Assembly (NCBI GenBank): GCA_021770065.1
Contig: JAETRR010000045.1
Span: forward strand, 1-43,863
Direction of reading: 5' to 3'
From: Lachnoclostridium sp.
GTDB taxonomy: Bacteria; Bacillota; Clostridia; Lachnospirales; Lachnospiraceae
Length of the DNA: 43,863 bases
Under the pieces are notes generated by a model. It saw only the letters and a program-made list of their open reading frames with translations, was not told the origin of the DNA and made no database searches. Below are positions 1 to 8,082 of the stretch, piece after piece. The stretch's first letter is position 1. Each line of letters opens with the position of its first letter. The position numbers and the translations under genes were made by a program.

Positions 1-130
1 TGTGAACAGGCTGTCTGATATGGACGGATATTGCTTTAGCAATGTCCGTACAGAGCAGACAGAATGTACACAAACCGTCCGAACACAGGGTATAGAAATG
101 GCTGCTGCCTTATTTCCCGACAGCCCCGTC
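1..130. repeat. Family C palindromic repeat, copy 1 (left edge)
   Basis: A hairpin core has CTGTCTG (11-17) pairing with CAGACAG (56-62), and 22-34 pairing with 39-49 around a TTTA loop. It is followed by an outer arm ending in TTATTTCCCGACAGCCCC (110-127). Positions 83-104 are identical to 43475-43496, and the core matches the hairpin at 12005-12120. The matching left outer arm would lie before the window start, so this copy is probably cut by the edge. It lies just past the stop of the minus-strand PilZ gene, so it would form the 3' end of that transcript. Confidence 0.75.
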
Positions 131-158
131 CCCTTCCCATCTCCTTTGCCACACCTTC

Positions 159-698
159 CTACCCTCTCAGCTGATACTGCAGTCCCGTAACACTCTCCAA
201 CAGCCTTTCCCTCTCCTTCTCACTTAATTCAACAAACTGACACCCGTAAACAAACCCCGAAACCCCATGCTTCTCAATCCTCAGCACCTGGCAGAACAGA
301 TTCCAGTCCTCTTCCTCCGTAAGAAGCTTTACCTTCAGCAGAAGTTTATCCCCCTTACAGCACTGGCATTTCGTCCCGATCGCCGCTCCTCCCACGCTGA
401 TATTCAGCACCCTTGCCGGCATTTCCCCTGCCACGAACCGTTCCATATGGAGAATCCGGGCCTTGAGATTTGTTTCCACACGAAAAAAAGCTCTGTCATT
501 TTTTACCCTGACAAGCTTCAAATCCTCGAGGCGCCAGAAAAATTCATGCTCCGAGGCAATTTCCCCTTCTATGGGAGCCGCCTTTGCATTCCTGCTTCCA
601 TAACCGCCTCTCTCCATACAAATGGATGCCGGGCTTTGAACCCTGCCCTGCTCCTCTTCTCTTCCCGCTCTTTTTTCCAATATATCACGAAAATCCAT
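159..698 (-). CDS. PilZ domain protein (probable c-di-GMP receptor)
   Basis: A 179-residue soluble protein with no signal peptide or membrane segment. The two PilZ signatures are visible: RxxxR at about residues 69-73 (RAFFR) and NxSxxG at about 99-104 (NISVGG). In this family these residues hold cyclic di-GMP. The 65 residues in front are too short for a full YcgR N-terminal domain. The start is fixed by AAAGGAG 8 bases before ATG. It follows the histidine kinase gene by 12 bases in the same direction, so the two are very likely co-transcribed. The natural reading is that c-di-GMP acts together with the two-component system on the acyltransferase pair further upstream. That link is inferred from gene order alone. 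Confidence 0.85.
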   Translation of the reverse strand: MDFRDILEKRAGREEEQGRVQSPASICMERGGYGSRNAKAAPIEGEIASEHEFFWRLEDLKLVRVKNDRAFFRVETNLKARILHMERFVAGEMPARVLNISVGGAAIGTKCQCCKGDKLLLKVKLLTEEEDWNLFCQVLRIEKHGVSGFVYGCQFVELSEKERERLLESVTGLQYQLRG

Positions 699-710
699 GG
701 GAATTCTCCT

Positions 711-1724
711 TTATACTACGCCCTTGTAAAACCGCATGGTAAACCGGGCGCCTCCCTGGGCGCGGTTCTCTGCCTTTAAGGTTCCGTTCTGGGCGCAGAC
801 TATCATTCTTGAAAGCGCCAGACCAATTCCTACACTGGAATCAGAGGCATTTTTTCCTTTGTAAAAACGCTCAAAGAGATGGGGCAGATCCTCCGGATCC
901 ATGCCGGATCCGTTGTCTTCTATCTGAAATTCCGTATACAAGTGATTTTCCGACACGCGGATCCACAGAGTTCCTCCCCGGCCCGTATGCTCCATGCAGT
1001 TTTTCAGGATATTTCCCAGAGCCTCCACGCTCCACGCCGCGTCTCCCGTAAACCCTGCCCTCTCTTCAATCTCTCTGACAACTGTCTGTTCACGCAGCTC
1101 CATGGGAATCCCCAAGGGCTCAAGGGCTTTCTTCACCAGTGCGTCTGCATCTACCCGCTCCTTTGCAAATACGGCCATTCCCGCATCGATCTTTGAGATC
1201 TTAAGAAGAGCATCCACCAGCCAGTCTACTCTTTCCAGAAGCTGTGACCCCTCATAGGCCAGACGCCTCTTCTCTCCCTCATCTTCTGCCTCCTGCAGCC
1301 GCGACAGCAGAAGATGCAGAGAAGTGAGGGGAGTACGGAGCTGGTGAGAAATATCTGCCAGTGAATCGCTTAAATAACGCTTCTCCTTAAGCAGATTATC
1401 CGACTGCTCCGTCAGACGCTGCAGAAGCTTCTCCACTTCATTGGCCAGAATAGCAAGTTCACCCTCCCGGTAGCCTGTAAAATTCAGATTGCGCTCTCCG
1501 TGAAGCATCCGATCCGCATCTGCGGCCAGGCTTTTCAGATGATCGTAGCGCTTTTTTGTTACAATAAGCCAGCCAAAACACATGAGCAGGGAACACAAAA
1601 GAGCATAGCAAATGACTGCATAACTGCCCGGAAAAAAGAAAAAACCTATCATACCTGTAAAGATAAGCAGCAGCAGTGAAACTGCCAGCTGGTTTCTGAT
1701 CTCCCGATTTCGAAAAAAGCTCAT
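711..1724 (-). CDS. Sensor histidine kinase, short-loop membrane type
   Basis: A 337-residue kinase with two membrane segments near residues 12-30 and 36-55, separated by only a few residues. It therefore has almost no extracellular sensor, as in intramembrane-sensing kinases. The H-box ISHQLRTPL carries the phospho-accepting His127. The N box (NILKNCMEHT), G1 (DNGSGM), F (LFERFYKG) and G2 (GIGLAL) motifs are all intact, so it should be active. GGGGAG lies upstream of the ATG. It follows its response regulator gene by 44 bases and precedes the PilZ gene. The stimulus is unknown; the lack of an outer loop suggests it senses the membrane or a partner protein. Confidence 0.93.
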   Translation of the reverse strand: MSFFRNREIRNQLAVSLLLLIFTGMIGFFFFPGSYAVICYALLCSLLMCFGWLIVTKKRYDHLKSLAADADRMLHGERNLNFTGYREGELAILANEVEKLLQRLTEQSDNLLKEKRYLSDSLADISHQLRTPLTSLHLLLSRLQEAEDEGEKRRLAYEGSQLLERVDWLVDALLKISKIDAGMAVFAKERVDADALVKKALEPLGIPMELREQTVVREIEERAGFTGDAAWSVEALGNILKNCMEHTGRGGTLWIRVSENHLYTEFQIEDNGSGMDPEDLPHLFERFYKGKNASDSSVGIGLALSRMIVCAQNGTLKAENRAQGGARFTMRFYKGVV

Positions 1725-1768
1725 AATATCTGCTCCCCTTTTGCAGCGTGTGACAGTACTGCTGATTT

Positions 1769-2440
1769 TTAATCTCCAAGCTTATATCCCATCCCCCGGA
1801 TCGTCCGGATAATCCGGGGATTCTGGGGATCGGTCTCTATTTTTTCCCGGAGGCGCTTGATGTAGACGGTGAGGGTATTGTCGTTGACAAATTCTCCTGC
1901 CGCATCCCAGATTTCCTCCAGAAGCTGGTTTCTGGTGAGAATCATGCCCTTATGATTGAGGAAAAACAGCAGAAGACGGTACTCCAGTGCAGACAGAAAG
2001 CACTCCTGCCCTCCTTTTGTCACCAGGGCACGCACCGTATCCACACGCAGATCTTCAATCTCCATCACAGCCTGGGTCTTTCCGCACCGGCGCAGCACGC
2101 TCCGTATCCGGGAGACCAGCTCTCTCGGGCGGAAGGGTTTGCTGATGTAATCCTCCGCTCCCAGCTCCAGCCCGGTCACTACACTGTACTCATCGCCGGA
2201 GGCTGTCAGAAAAATCACAGGCAGATCTCCCTTTCCCTTTACGGCAGAGCAGACCGCAAAGCCGTTGCCGTCCTTCAGAGATACATCCAGAAGCAGAAGG
2301 TCAAAGCTCTCCCGTTCCACAGCCTCCAATGCTTCCCGCTGTCCGGAAGCCGTCTTCACCTGGAAGCCCTCGCATCCCAGTACGGCGCTTAAATTTTCTA
2401 CAATGTTTTTGTCGTCCTCCACCAGCAGTATTTTTGCCAT
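1769..2440 (-). CDS. OmpR/PhoB-family response regulator
   Basis: A 223-residue regulator with a receiver domain (about 1-115) and a winged-helix DNA-binding domain (about 128-223). The phospho-acceptor is Asp52 (LLLLDVSLKDG), the acidic pair is at residues 9-10, and the conserved Lys is in the SKPF motif. The C-terminal IRGMGYKL segment is typical of the OmpR wing. Start chosen from GAGGAG 6-7 bases before ATG. It is the cognate partner of the kinase just downstream. It lies 56 bases past the SGNH-type gene, so both may be read from one message starting at the MBOAT gene, or it may have its own promoter in that gap. Confidence 0.94.
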   Translation of the reverse strand: MAKILLVEDDKNIVENLSAVLGCEGFQVKTASGQREALEAVERESFDLLLLDVSLKDGNGFAVCSAVKGKGDLPVIFLTASGDEYSVVTGLELGAEDYISKPFRPRELVSRIRSVLRRCGKTQAVMEIEDLRVDTVRALVTKGGQECFLSALEYRLLLFFLNHKGMILTRNQLLEEIWDAAGEFVNDNTLTVYIKRLREKIETDPQNPRIIRTIRGMGYKLGD

Positions 2441-2496
2441 TGTCCATTCTCCTCAGATTTTTTATGGGCACTGTCCGCCATCGTTTCGCAAATCTT

Positions 2497-3807
2497 TTAC
2501 TCTGCCAGGCGGCAGGTCTCCTTTTCCTGCCAGAAGGACTTTTGGCAGACTTCTCTCTGATTATAGTTATCAATCACGACAACACTGAAATCTCCCAGCA
2601 CATGCTCTTCCCATTTCCATGCGGCAGATGGTTCCTGCCAGACCTTAAGCCCGTTTTCCAGCTCAAAAACCTCCTGCTCCCCCCGGCGGTTATTAAGCCC
2701 GGAAACGGAATAGATTTTTGAACCGTCGTTTATAAACAGCGTATAGTCCCTTCCATATATCCAGTCTGCCAGCTGTTCGCCCCTCTTTACGCCTGCTATA
2801 GAATCACTGATTGCCTCTGCCTGCCCCCTGGACAGCGGAGCGCTGCCGAAATCCTCCGGATAAAGCTCTCTGATTTCACTGCTGAGCCGCAGGGAACCGT
2901 AAGAGTTGAGATGATTGGCGTCCACAAAGCATTTTCTGTCATAGGAAGCAATCCAGTCTACGGTTATCTCCGGGTAATCTTTCCTGAGATTTTCGTAAAA
3001 TTCGTTGAACTGTGCCGTATATTCCTCTGTAAAGCTTACATTCTCCGGATGGGGCAGCTTTACAATGCGCACCTTTATGCCGTTTTCCACGCACATTGCA
3101 ATAAGCCTTCTGTAATAATCTTCAAACAGGGGATTTACATAAAATTCCTCCAGAGCCGCCTTCTTACCGCCCTCAAATTCATCCGCTCCCCTGGCCACAT
3201 AACGCCCCCTGTGCAGTTCGTCCATTCTCTGGGTCTCCACGTTCCTGTCATAGCGCTGGTTGAAGCCCGAGTTCATAAAAGATGCAATATATTTGTTGGG
3301 CAGGAAAAGCTCATAGGAAATAAAATCTGTCTTATAGTGATCGGTAAGAATGGTAGGCTCTCTGAAAATTTCCGCTGTCCGCAGGATTTCCAGATTCTGC
3401 GCTCTCGTAAACCGGTGGGCATACATGGTTCTTGTCCAGAAGCAGTCCTCCATAATCATATGGGCATCCTGAAAACTGATATAGCAGACCTCAGGCGCCG
3501 TATGGGTGGTAAGCCAGTCCTGCAGCACATAATAGTTTTCAACCGGCGTCATCCCGCCCAGGGACAGATTGATTGTGGTATCTGACAATACTTCCGGCAT
3601 ATAGGCAGCATTTGCCATGGAATCGCCCAGAATAATGGTATCGTAATAACAGGTCTCCTCCGAATTCACCTTTTCCTTGTTCCAGAGGTAATGGGGCGAC
3701 TCTTCATCCATATATCCCAGCGGATTGAGCCACATACAGGCATAAATGGCAAGCAGGGGAAACATGACACAGATGCATTTTACTCCTAATTTTACAATGT
3801 TTTTCAT
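2497..3807 (-). CDS. SGNH/AlgX-like membrane-anchored partner of MBOAT acyltransferase
   Basis: A 436-residue protein with one N-terminal membrane segment (about residues 8-27) and an extracellular remainder. The GDSL-type block ILGDSMANAAY (about 59-69) supplies the nucleophilic Ser, and a late DANHLNSYG block supplies Asp and His, which matches an SGNH hydrolase triad. In polymer-modification systems such proteins (AlgJ/AlgX, DltD-like) pass acyl groups from an MBOAT protein to an exported polymer. The MBOAT gene lies 13 bases upstream on the same strand, which supports that role. The polymer is not identifiable, since no glycan synthase gene is in the window. The SD is AATAGGAG. Pairing with MBOAT is strong; the exact reaction is inferred. 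Confidence 0.8.
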   Translation of the reverse strand: MKNIVKLGVKCICVMFPLLAIYACMWLNPLGYMDEESPHYLWNKEKVNSEETCYYDTIILGDSMANAAYMPEVLSDTTINLSLGGMTPVENYYVLQDWLTTHTAPEVCYISFQDAHMIMEDCFWTRTMYAHRFTRAQNLEILRTAEIFREPTILTDHYKTDFISYELFLPNKYIASFMNSGFNQRYDRNVETQRMDELHRGRYVARGADEFEGGKKAALEEFYVNPLFEDYYRRLIAMCVENGIKVRIVKLPHPENVSFTEEYTAQFNEFYENLRKDYPEITVDWIASYDRKCFVDANHLNSYGSLRLSSEIRELYPEDFGSAPLSRGQAEAISDSIAGVKRGEQLADWIYGRDYTLFINDGSKIYSVSGLNNRRGEQEVFELENGLKVWQEPSAAWKWEEHVLGDFSVVVIDNYNQREVCQKSFWQEKETCRLAE

Positions 3808-3820
3808 AGCCTTCTCCTAT

Positions 3821-5284
3821 TCAAAACTGAAAGTATATAAATTCCTGCCCTGTGATATCCAGTGAAAACGTGATCAGAAGCACGATTCCCCAATATACGG
3901 CATACCGGAAAACCGCATTCTGCCGGGAAAGCTGCTCTATTACATTTACTTTCCGTTCCTTCAGCACGCTGTAAACTGCAAGAATCAGCATTGCCAGAAG
4001 GAGAATGGACATATTTCTCTCATTCAGCCCAAGCTCATAGAGGCCGTTGTTCAATAGAAGCCCTGTATTGGACAGGTCAAAAGACTGCCGCAAGATCTGT
4101 ACTGCCGCCGTCAAGGTGTCCGCCCTGAAAAAGATCCAGGCAATGTCCACCAGGAAAAATGTTTTCAGAATCCTTAAGCACTTCCAGGAAATATTCCCGG
4201 TATTCACATGAAAGCTTTGGCAGAAGCGACTGACAGCAGGCTCCATAAGCTCTCCGATAATCTGGTACAGCCCGTGAAGCGCTCCCCAGAAAACAAAGGT
4301 AATGCTGGCCCCATGCCAGAGGCCGCTCGCCAGAAAAGTAACCAGAACATTCCGGTACTTGATTCCCTTTGTCTTTCTGCTTCCTCCCAGGGGGATGTAA
4401 AGATAATCCCGAAGCCAGGAACTTAAGGAAATATGCCATCTTCTCCAGAAATCCCTCACCGTTTCCGCAAAATAGGGCTGAGAAAAATTCTCCATCAGCT
4501 CATAGCCCAGAACCTTTGCCGCCCCCTTTGCAATCACGGAATAGCCCATAAAATCCCCGTAAATCTGGAAGGCGAAAAGCACATTTGCCAGAATCAGCTG
4601 AAAGCCGTGGTAGGAAGCATAATCCCCGTAAACGGTATTGACCAGGACGGCGCACCGGTCGGCAATCACCATTTTCAGAAAATAGCCCCAGAGCATAAGG
4701 AGAAGTCCTTCGCGCACCCGGTCATAATCGAATTTTTTCTCCTCTGACAGCTGTTTCAAAAGATTCTTTGACCGCTCAATGGGCCCCGCCACAAGCTGGG
4801 GAAAGAAGGACACAAACAGCGCATAGCGTAAGAAATTCTTTTCCGCATAAATCTCCCTGCGGTATACATCCATGGTATAGCTTAAGGCCTGGAATATGTA
4901 GAAGGAGATTCCGACAGGAAGCAGAATATCAAAAGCAGGAACCTGCAGTTCAATATGAACTGCCCCAAAAAGCTGTCCCAGAAGTTCCAGCATAAAATTC
5001 ACATATTTGTACCAGAACAAAATTCCCAGGTTCAGCACAAAGCTTCCGGCTGCCACCCATTTTTTGTAAACAGTACGCTCCCCTGCACGCTCTATGAGAA
5101 TACCGCTTAAGTAGGTAATGACCGTTGATGTGAGAAGCAGAAGTGCATATTTTGCATTCCAGCACATGTAAAAGTAATAGCTTGCCGCAAGCAGCCATAA
5201 ATTTCTGATCCTTCGCGGTATGATAAAATAAACCAGCACCACAATAGGAAAAAATATTAAAAATCCCATGGAATTGAACAGCAT
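3821..5284 (-). CDS. MBOAT family O-acyltransferase (AlgI/DltB/PatA-like)
   Basis: A 487-residue polytopic membrane protein with about 10-12 segments. It carries the AlgI-type signature: RDFWRRWHISLSSWLRDY (about residues 285-302), then LASGLWHGAS with the catalytic His. This family transfers acyl groups across the membrane to exported polysaccharides or teichoic acids. GGGAGG precedes the ATG. It is the first gene of a minus-strand series with the SGNH-type partner, a two-component pair and a PilZ protein. Length and motifs are complete. The substrate could be an exopolysaccharide or a wall polymer, and DltB is less likely because no dltA or dltC is nearby. Confidence 0.92.
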   Translation of the reverse strand: MLFNSMGFLIFFPIVVLVYFIIPRRIRNLWLLAASYYFYMCWNAKYALLLLTSTVITYLSGILIERAGERTVYKKWVAAGSFVLNLGILFWYKYVNFMLELLGQLFGAVHIELQVPAFDILLPVGISFYIFQALSYTMDVYRREIYAEKNFLRYALFVSFFPQLVAGPIERSKNLLKQLSEEKKFDYDRVREGLLLMLWGYFLKMVIADRCAVLVNTVYGDYASYHGFQLILANVLFAFQIYGDFMGYSVIAKGAAKVLGYELMENFSQPYFAETVRDFWRRWHISLSSWLRDYLYIPLGGSRKTKGIKYRNVLVTFLASGLWHGASITFVFWGALHGLYQIIGELMEPAVSRFCQSFHVNTGNISWKCLRILKTFFLVDIAWIFFRADTLTAAVQILRQSFDLSNTGLLLNNGLYELGLNERNMSILLLAMLILAVYSVLKERKVNVIEQLSRQNAVFRYAVYWGIVLLITFSLDITGQEFIYFQF

Positions 5285-5426
5285 AAATATAAATACCTCC
5301 CTGCCCCCGGCTTCCCGCCCCCTTATTCTATGTGGGTATCAATCCTTTCTGAAAGTAACGGTTTTTGGCGCAGTCCGTCTGTTTTCACTTCCTCTACAAT
5401 AACATAAGCTGTCTCTTCCTGCAACG

Positions 5427-5720
5427 TTACTTCTTCTGTTCTTCTAAAAATTTCTGTTGTTTGAAAAGCTCTCTTTCGGTTTGCTGTATCTGCCAGCCTT
5501 CTGCCTGTTCCCTGTCTCTTACAAAGTCAAGGTATTTCCCTTCCTGCCGGGTCAATTCCCTGTGTGTGCCTTTCTGGACGATCCGTCCCTCATCCACCGC
5601 CAGAATGCGGTCGGCATTTTCGATCGTTGCAAGCCTGTGGGCAATCGTGATAATTGTTTTGCCATGTGTCAACTCCGATATTGCCTCCTGAATCAGATGC
5701 TCATTTTCCGGGTCAATCCT
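5427..5720 (-). pseudogene. ABC transporter, C-terminal ATPase remnant
   Basis: Only the last ~97 residues of an ABC exporter nucleotide-binding domain remain. They begin at DPENEH just after the position of the D-loop and include the H-loop TIAHRL. There is no Walker A, signature or Walker B motif. The upstream sequence in the same frame does not belong to an ABC protein; the join falls at about 5720. The open frame that runs on to 5957 is therefore chimeric. The C-terminus looks undamaged, so the 5' part was probably removed by a deletion that joined it to the TetR remnant. Confidence 0.8.
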
Positions 5721-5949
5721 GGAGCAAGTTTCACAGTACTTCGCTCCGCCAGTGTACCTCTGTGCACAGTCCGGATATTCGTCTGTACCATTCTCCTTAA
5801 TCTTTCCGCCAATGTTTCCCTCCTCTCCGTTTCCGTACTCATATCTGCCTGTTCCATTGCCGTCTTCTGTTTTTCTGTTACAACTGTATACGGATAGATG
5901 CCATAGATGAATGGGAAAAAGGTATAGAGGAACTGCTGCTGTTCTCCTC
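5721..5949 (-). pseudogene. TetR-family regulator, C-terminal remnant
   Basis: Reading the minus strand in a frame different from the longest open frame gives QQQFLYTFFPFIYGIYPYT followed by VVTEKQKTAMEQA. This resembles the C-terminal ligand-domain helices of TetR regulators in Clostridia. There is no helix-turn-helix part. The downstream end runs into the ABC remnant at about 5720, and the upstream end meets an aldo/keto reductase remnant in yet another frame. Assignment rests on recognising the helix motif and has not been checked by a search. Confidence 0.55.
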
Positions 5950-5950
5950 C

Positions 5951-6180
5951 ATGTCATAAAGATTCATACTGTCCTCTCCCGGCTTTCTGGAAAGCCTGCC
6001 GCTCGCAAGCGCACTGTATGGCGTGAGCGCTATGTTATCCTCATAACACATCGGCGCCATCTCCCGTTCTTCTTCGCGGAAAATCAGGTTGTAATGCCCC
6101 TGAATGGACACAAACCTGGGAAAACCATTCTTTTCCGCCAGTGCATTTGCCTTGGCAAGCTGCCATGCATACGGTGTCAA
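5951..6180 (-). pseudogene. Aldo/keto reductase, internal fragment
   Basis: About 75 residues match the middle of an aldo/keto reductase: WQLAKANALAEKNGFPRF, then a SIQGHYNLIFREEEREM block and TPYSALASGRLSRKPGE. In intact proteins these span the strand and helix around the NADP-binding region. Both the N-terminal barrel with the catalytic Asp/Tyr/Lys/His and the C-terminus are missing. It runs directly into the TetR remnant with a frame change. This is a dead fragment. Confidence 0.75.
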
Positions 6181-6231
6181 TATATATGCAAAAAAATTAC
6201 TGTCTTTTAATTCCCACTTTTAATTTCCTTT

Positions 6232-6366
6232 TCATCTACATGGAACCATTTCTGATGATATTCTTTCTCCAAATGCCCTGTACCGGGGGATGCGGGCACT
6301 ATACTTTGGGGTGAAGACGATGTGATATTTACACATCCACTTCGCATGTGCGGGCAGTGCGAAACA
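6232..6366 (-). mobile_element. IS200/IS605-type TnpA, N-terminal remnant
   Basis: The minus-strand frame contains AKWMCKYHIVFTPKY, the conserved N-terminal strand of Y1 (IS200-like) transposases. It then departs from the family after PKY, and the HUH motif and catalytic Tyr are absent. The fragment is about 40 residues long, against about 130-150 for a full transposase. It adjoins the chain of gene remnants at 5427-6180 and could mark an old insertion and deletion point. No intact copy or ends could be delimited. Confidence 0.6.
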
Positions 6367-6642
6367 CTTTTTATTTTTTTGATTCACAACACAAGAAGAA
6401 AAAATATTCTCCTCTCCTTTGGCAATGATATATATTCTATTTTTCCTTCGTTTTATATAAAGAAAAAGCCGGAAGACCTGCAAAAAAGCATACAGAACCA
6501 AAGCGCCGGCATTTGATTGTCTCATCCAGCATTTGACTCTGTAAGCATTTAAGCAGCCTTCCGGCCTGCATATTTAGTTGTGATTTGGTGGATTCACTCA
6601 CTGCGCAGAATCAGCAATAGTTCCTTATCTGCATTGCAATCC

Positions 6643-7125
6643 TTACAAGGCTGCCTGCTTTGCCCGTCTTTTTCCTGTCATCTGCTTTACCCGGAGCCGC
6701 AGTACTCTTGTCTTAGGCACCACCGCTTCGTTATACCGAAATCCCGCCGGCACCGGATAGTGCTCCATCAGAATATCAAGAGCAGCCTTTTTTTCTTCTT
6801 CCGGCACTTCTTCGATTATACCAAAGCCTATGACGCTCTCATAGCACATGGTACAGTTTCCCTGTTCCATGTCCGTATACAGTGTATGTCCGCAGTCCAT
6901 CTCGAAGCAGACTTTGTTGTTCCTTGCTAAATGCTCATACTTCTTTCCCTCCAAAGCTCCGTGAAAGTATAGGGTTACCTGGTCTTCTTCTACTTCCATA
7001 CCAAAGTTCAGCGGCACCATATAGGGATATTCCTCTCCCTGCATGGCAATCCGGCAGACATCACACTTCTTCATCACTTCTATTATCTCGTCAACATCAA
7101 AAATCCCTCTGTCTTTTCTTCTCAT
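6643..7125 (-). CDS. Pyridoxamine 5'-phosphate oxidase-like (NimA-type) flavoprotein
   Basis: A 160-residue cytoplasmic protein of the split-barrel flavin-binding fold. The N-terminal segment with CRIAMQGEEYPYMVPLNFG (about 24-42) and the middle LYFHGALEGKKYEHLARN (about 53-70) are typical of the 5-nitroimidazole reductase (NimA)-like branch, where FMN sits between monomers. Several Cys residues (CDVC, CGH, CTMCYES) may hold a metal or react with oxidants. The substrate is not known; many relatives are general flavin or haem binders. AATAGGAG precedes ATG, and directly upstream lies a family A hairpin, so the gene has a leader of about 220 bases from the promoter at 7360-7388. Confidence 0.85.
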   Translation of the reverse strand: MRRKDRGIFDVDEIIEVMKKCDVCRIAMQGEEYPYMVPLNFGMEVEEDQVTLYFHGALEGKKYEHLARNNKVCFEMDCGHTLYTDMEQGNCTMCYESVIGFGIIEEVPEEEKKAALDILMEHYPVPAGFRYNEAVVPKTRVLRLRVKQMTGKRRAKQAAL

Positions 7126-7144
7126 TCCTTTTCTCCTATTAAAA

Positions 7145-7295
7145 GTCGCTGCGCGACAGCACTAAAGGGTAAAGCCGCTTCGACACTCTGGTATGGAGAG
7201 AAACTTTCATTCGTAAAAAACACTCATAAAAGTTCCTCTCGTGCGCCTTTGCGGCTTTTCCTGTCGCTGCGCGATGGCTCTAAAGGGTAAAGTCC
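7145..7295. repeat. Family A palindromic repeat, single copy
   Basis: The element starts with GTCGCTGCGCGACAGCACTA, as in the tandem array at 32233-32575. Arms AAAGCCGC (7171-7178) and GCGGCTTTT (7251-7259) enclose an inner imperfect stem, AACTTTCAT (7202-7210) against ATAAAAGTT (7226-7234). It ends with a partial second start, GTCGCTGCGCGATGGCTCTA, so it is just over one unit. It lies between the promoter at 7360-7388 and the SD of the NimA-like gene. It would therefore be transcribed as a hairpin in that leader. Confidence 0.85.
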
Positions 7296-7323
7296 CTTAA
7301 CATAATATACTCTCACGTCACAA

Positions 7324-7348
7324 CAGGGTGGAAGCATCTCCCACCCTG
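7324..7348 (-). other. Stem-loop in NimA-like gene leader
   Basis: CAGGGTGG (7324-7331) pairs with CCACCCTG (7341-7348) around a 9-base loop. It lies some 12 bases downstream of the -10 box on the minus strand. There is no T-run after it, so it is a leader hairpin and not an obvious terminator. Confidence 0.5.
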
Positions 7349-7359
7349 CGATTAATTCT

Positions 7360-7388
7360 ACTATGACGTTTTCTTATGGTCTTGTCAA
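7360..7388 (-). promoter_or_regulatory. Promoter for NimA-like gene
   Basis: On the minus strand, -35 TTGACA (7383-7388) and -10 CATAGT (7360-7365) are separated by 17 bases. The transcript would contain the stem-loop at 7324-7348 and the family A repeat before reaching the SD. Confidence 0.6.
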
Positions 7389-7474
7389 GTATTTCAAGAA
7401 AACTTAACAATATTTAACATTTCTGCAAAAAGCCTGCGGAACCTGCCCTGCCAGAGGAATGAACTGTCAGACGC

Positions 7475-7666
7475 CTATTCGGCTGCGGCAGCCGCCCTGG
7501 ACTTTCTGACTGCTTTCGCGGCTTTTATCGTGTAATAATAGAACAATGCCGCAGCGGATATCCTGGAGAACACCTCCCCGACATGATAAGTAAATACATA
7601 GGTTAATACCATCTGTACTGCAATAATAACTGCCATCAGAGCTGCTGCCTTTAACATTTCTTTCAT
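7475..7666 (-). CDS. Small membrane protein, unknown
   Basis: A 63-residue protein with one or two hydrophobic segments (about 5-28 and 34-48) and a basic, Ala-rich tail (KAVRKSRAAAAAE). I do not recognise a family. The start is supported by AGAGG 8 bases before ATG. A perfect palindrome, GAAACTTACA-N4-TGTAAGTTTC, lies about 90 bases upstream and may be an operator. It could be a stress-response or accessory membrane peptide, but nothing in the sequence decides this. Confidence 0.6.
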   Translation of the reverse strand: MKEMLKAAALMAVIIAVQMVLTYVFTYHVGEVFSRISAAALFYYYTIKAAKAVRKSRAAAAAE

Positions 7667-7755
7667 TTTGAAAACCTCTTTTCTTTCTTTTTTCTGATAT
7701 CAGAATATCAAATTCCTTTTCCCGGTTCCATTGATTTAGCTTACAGTTTTACGCC

Positions 7756-7779
7756 GAAACTTACATTTCTGTAAGTTTC
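7756..7779. promoter_or_regulatory. Perfect palindrome, candidate operator
   Basis: GAAACTTACA (7756-7765) and TGTAAGTTTC (7770-7779) form a perfect 10-base inverted repeat with a 4-base centre. It lies upstream of the 63-residue membrane protein. The half-site CTTACA/TGTAAG recurs at 15052-15078 upstream of the Bce-type ABC genes. A shared regulator is possible but unproven. Confidence 0.5.
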
Positions 7780-7821
7780 CCTCAGAGTGCAGAAAGACAT
7801 ACGCCTGCTGCGCTCTGAGGG
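7779..7821 (-). terminator. Stem-loop downstream of sodium-pump genes
   Basis: CCCTCAGAG (7779-7787) pairs with CTCTGAGGG (7813-7821), extended inward by further G-C pairs. It lies just past the stop of the 48-residue gene and would end its transcript. There is no clear T-run on the minus strand, so it may instead protect the 3' end. Confidence 0.5.
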
Positions 7822-7858
7822 CAGCGGAAGCAGAAAAACCGGGCCCTGAGGTTTTACG

Positions 7859-8005
7859 TTAATCCTTGTTCTCCTGTCCTTCTTCTTCCCTGTGGGATAA
7901 TTTCCCCATTGCGCTCACTGCCAGGGTTAAAATCCCGATGACCACAAAGATGCCAAGCATTCCCTTTCCCATAATCTCCAATGAGATGAAAAAATTCTGC
8001 CACAT
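7859..8005 (-). CDS. Small OadG-like subunit of sodium pump (probable)
   Basis: A 48-residue protein with one membrane segment (about 12-32) and a charged tail rich in Glu and Lys (HREEEGQENKD). GGAGG lies 8 bases before ATG. Size, topology and position 77 bases downstream of a sodium-translocating decarboxylase beta gene fit a short gamma-type (OadG-like) subunit, which in this family anchors the alpha subunit to the beta subunit. The protein is shorter than typical OadG (about 80 residues), so the call depends on context. It could also be an unrelated small membrane protein. Confidence 0.6.
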   Translation of the reverse strand: MWQNFFISLEIMGKGMLGIFVVIGILTLAVSAMGKLSHREEEGQENKD

Positions 8006-8082
8006 ACTATATACCTCCATTCCGGCTTCACAATATGCCCTTCGTATGCCCCGATCTGACTCAGTTTTCAGTCATCTTCCGC

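Noticed and set aside
5427..5957. 176-residue protein as one gene
   Set aside because: It joins a TetR-coding stretch read out of frame to an ABC transporter tail, and the first ~80 residues have no family resemblance.
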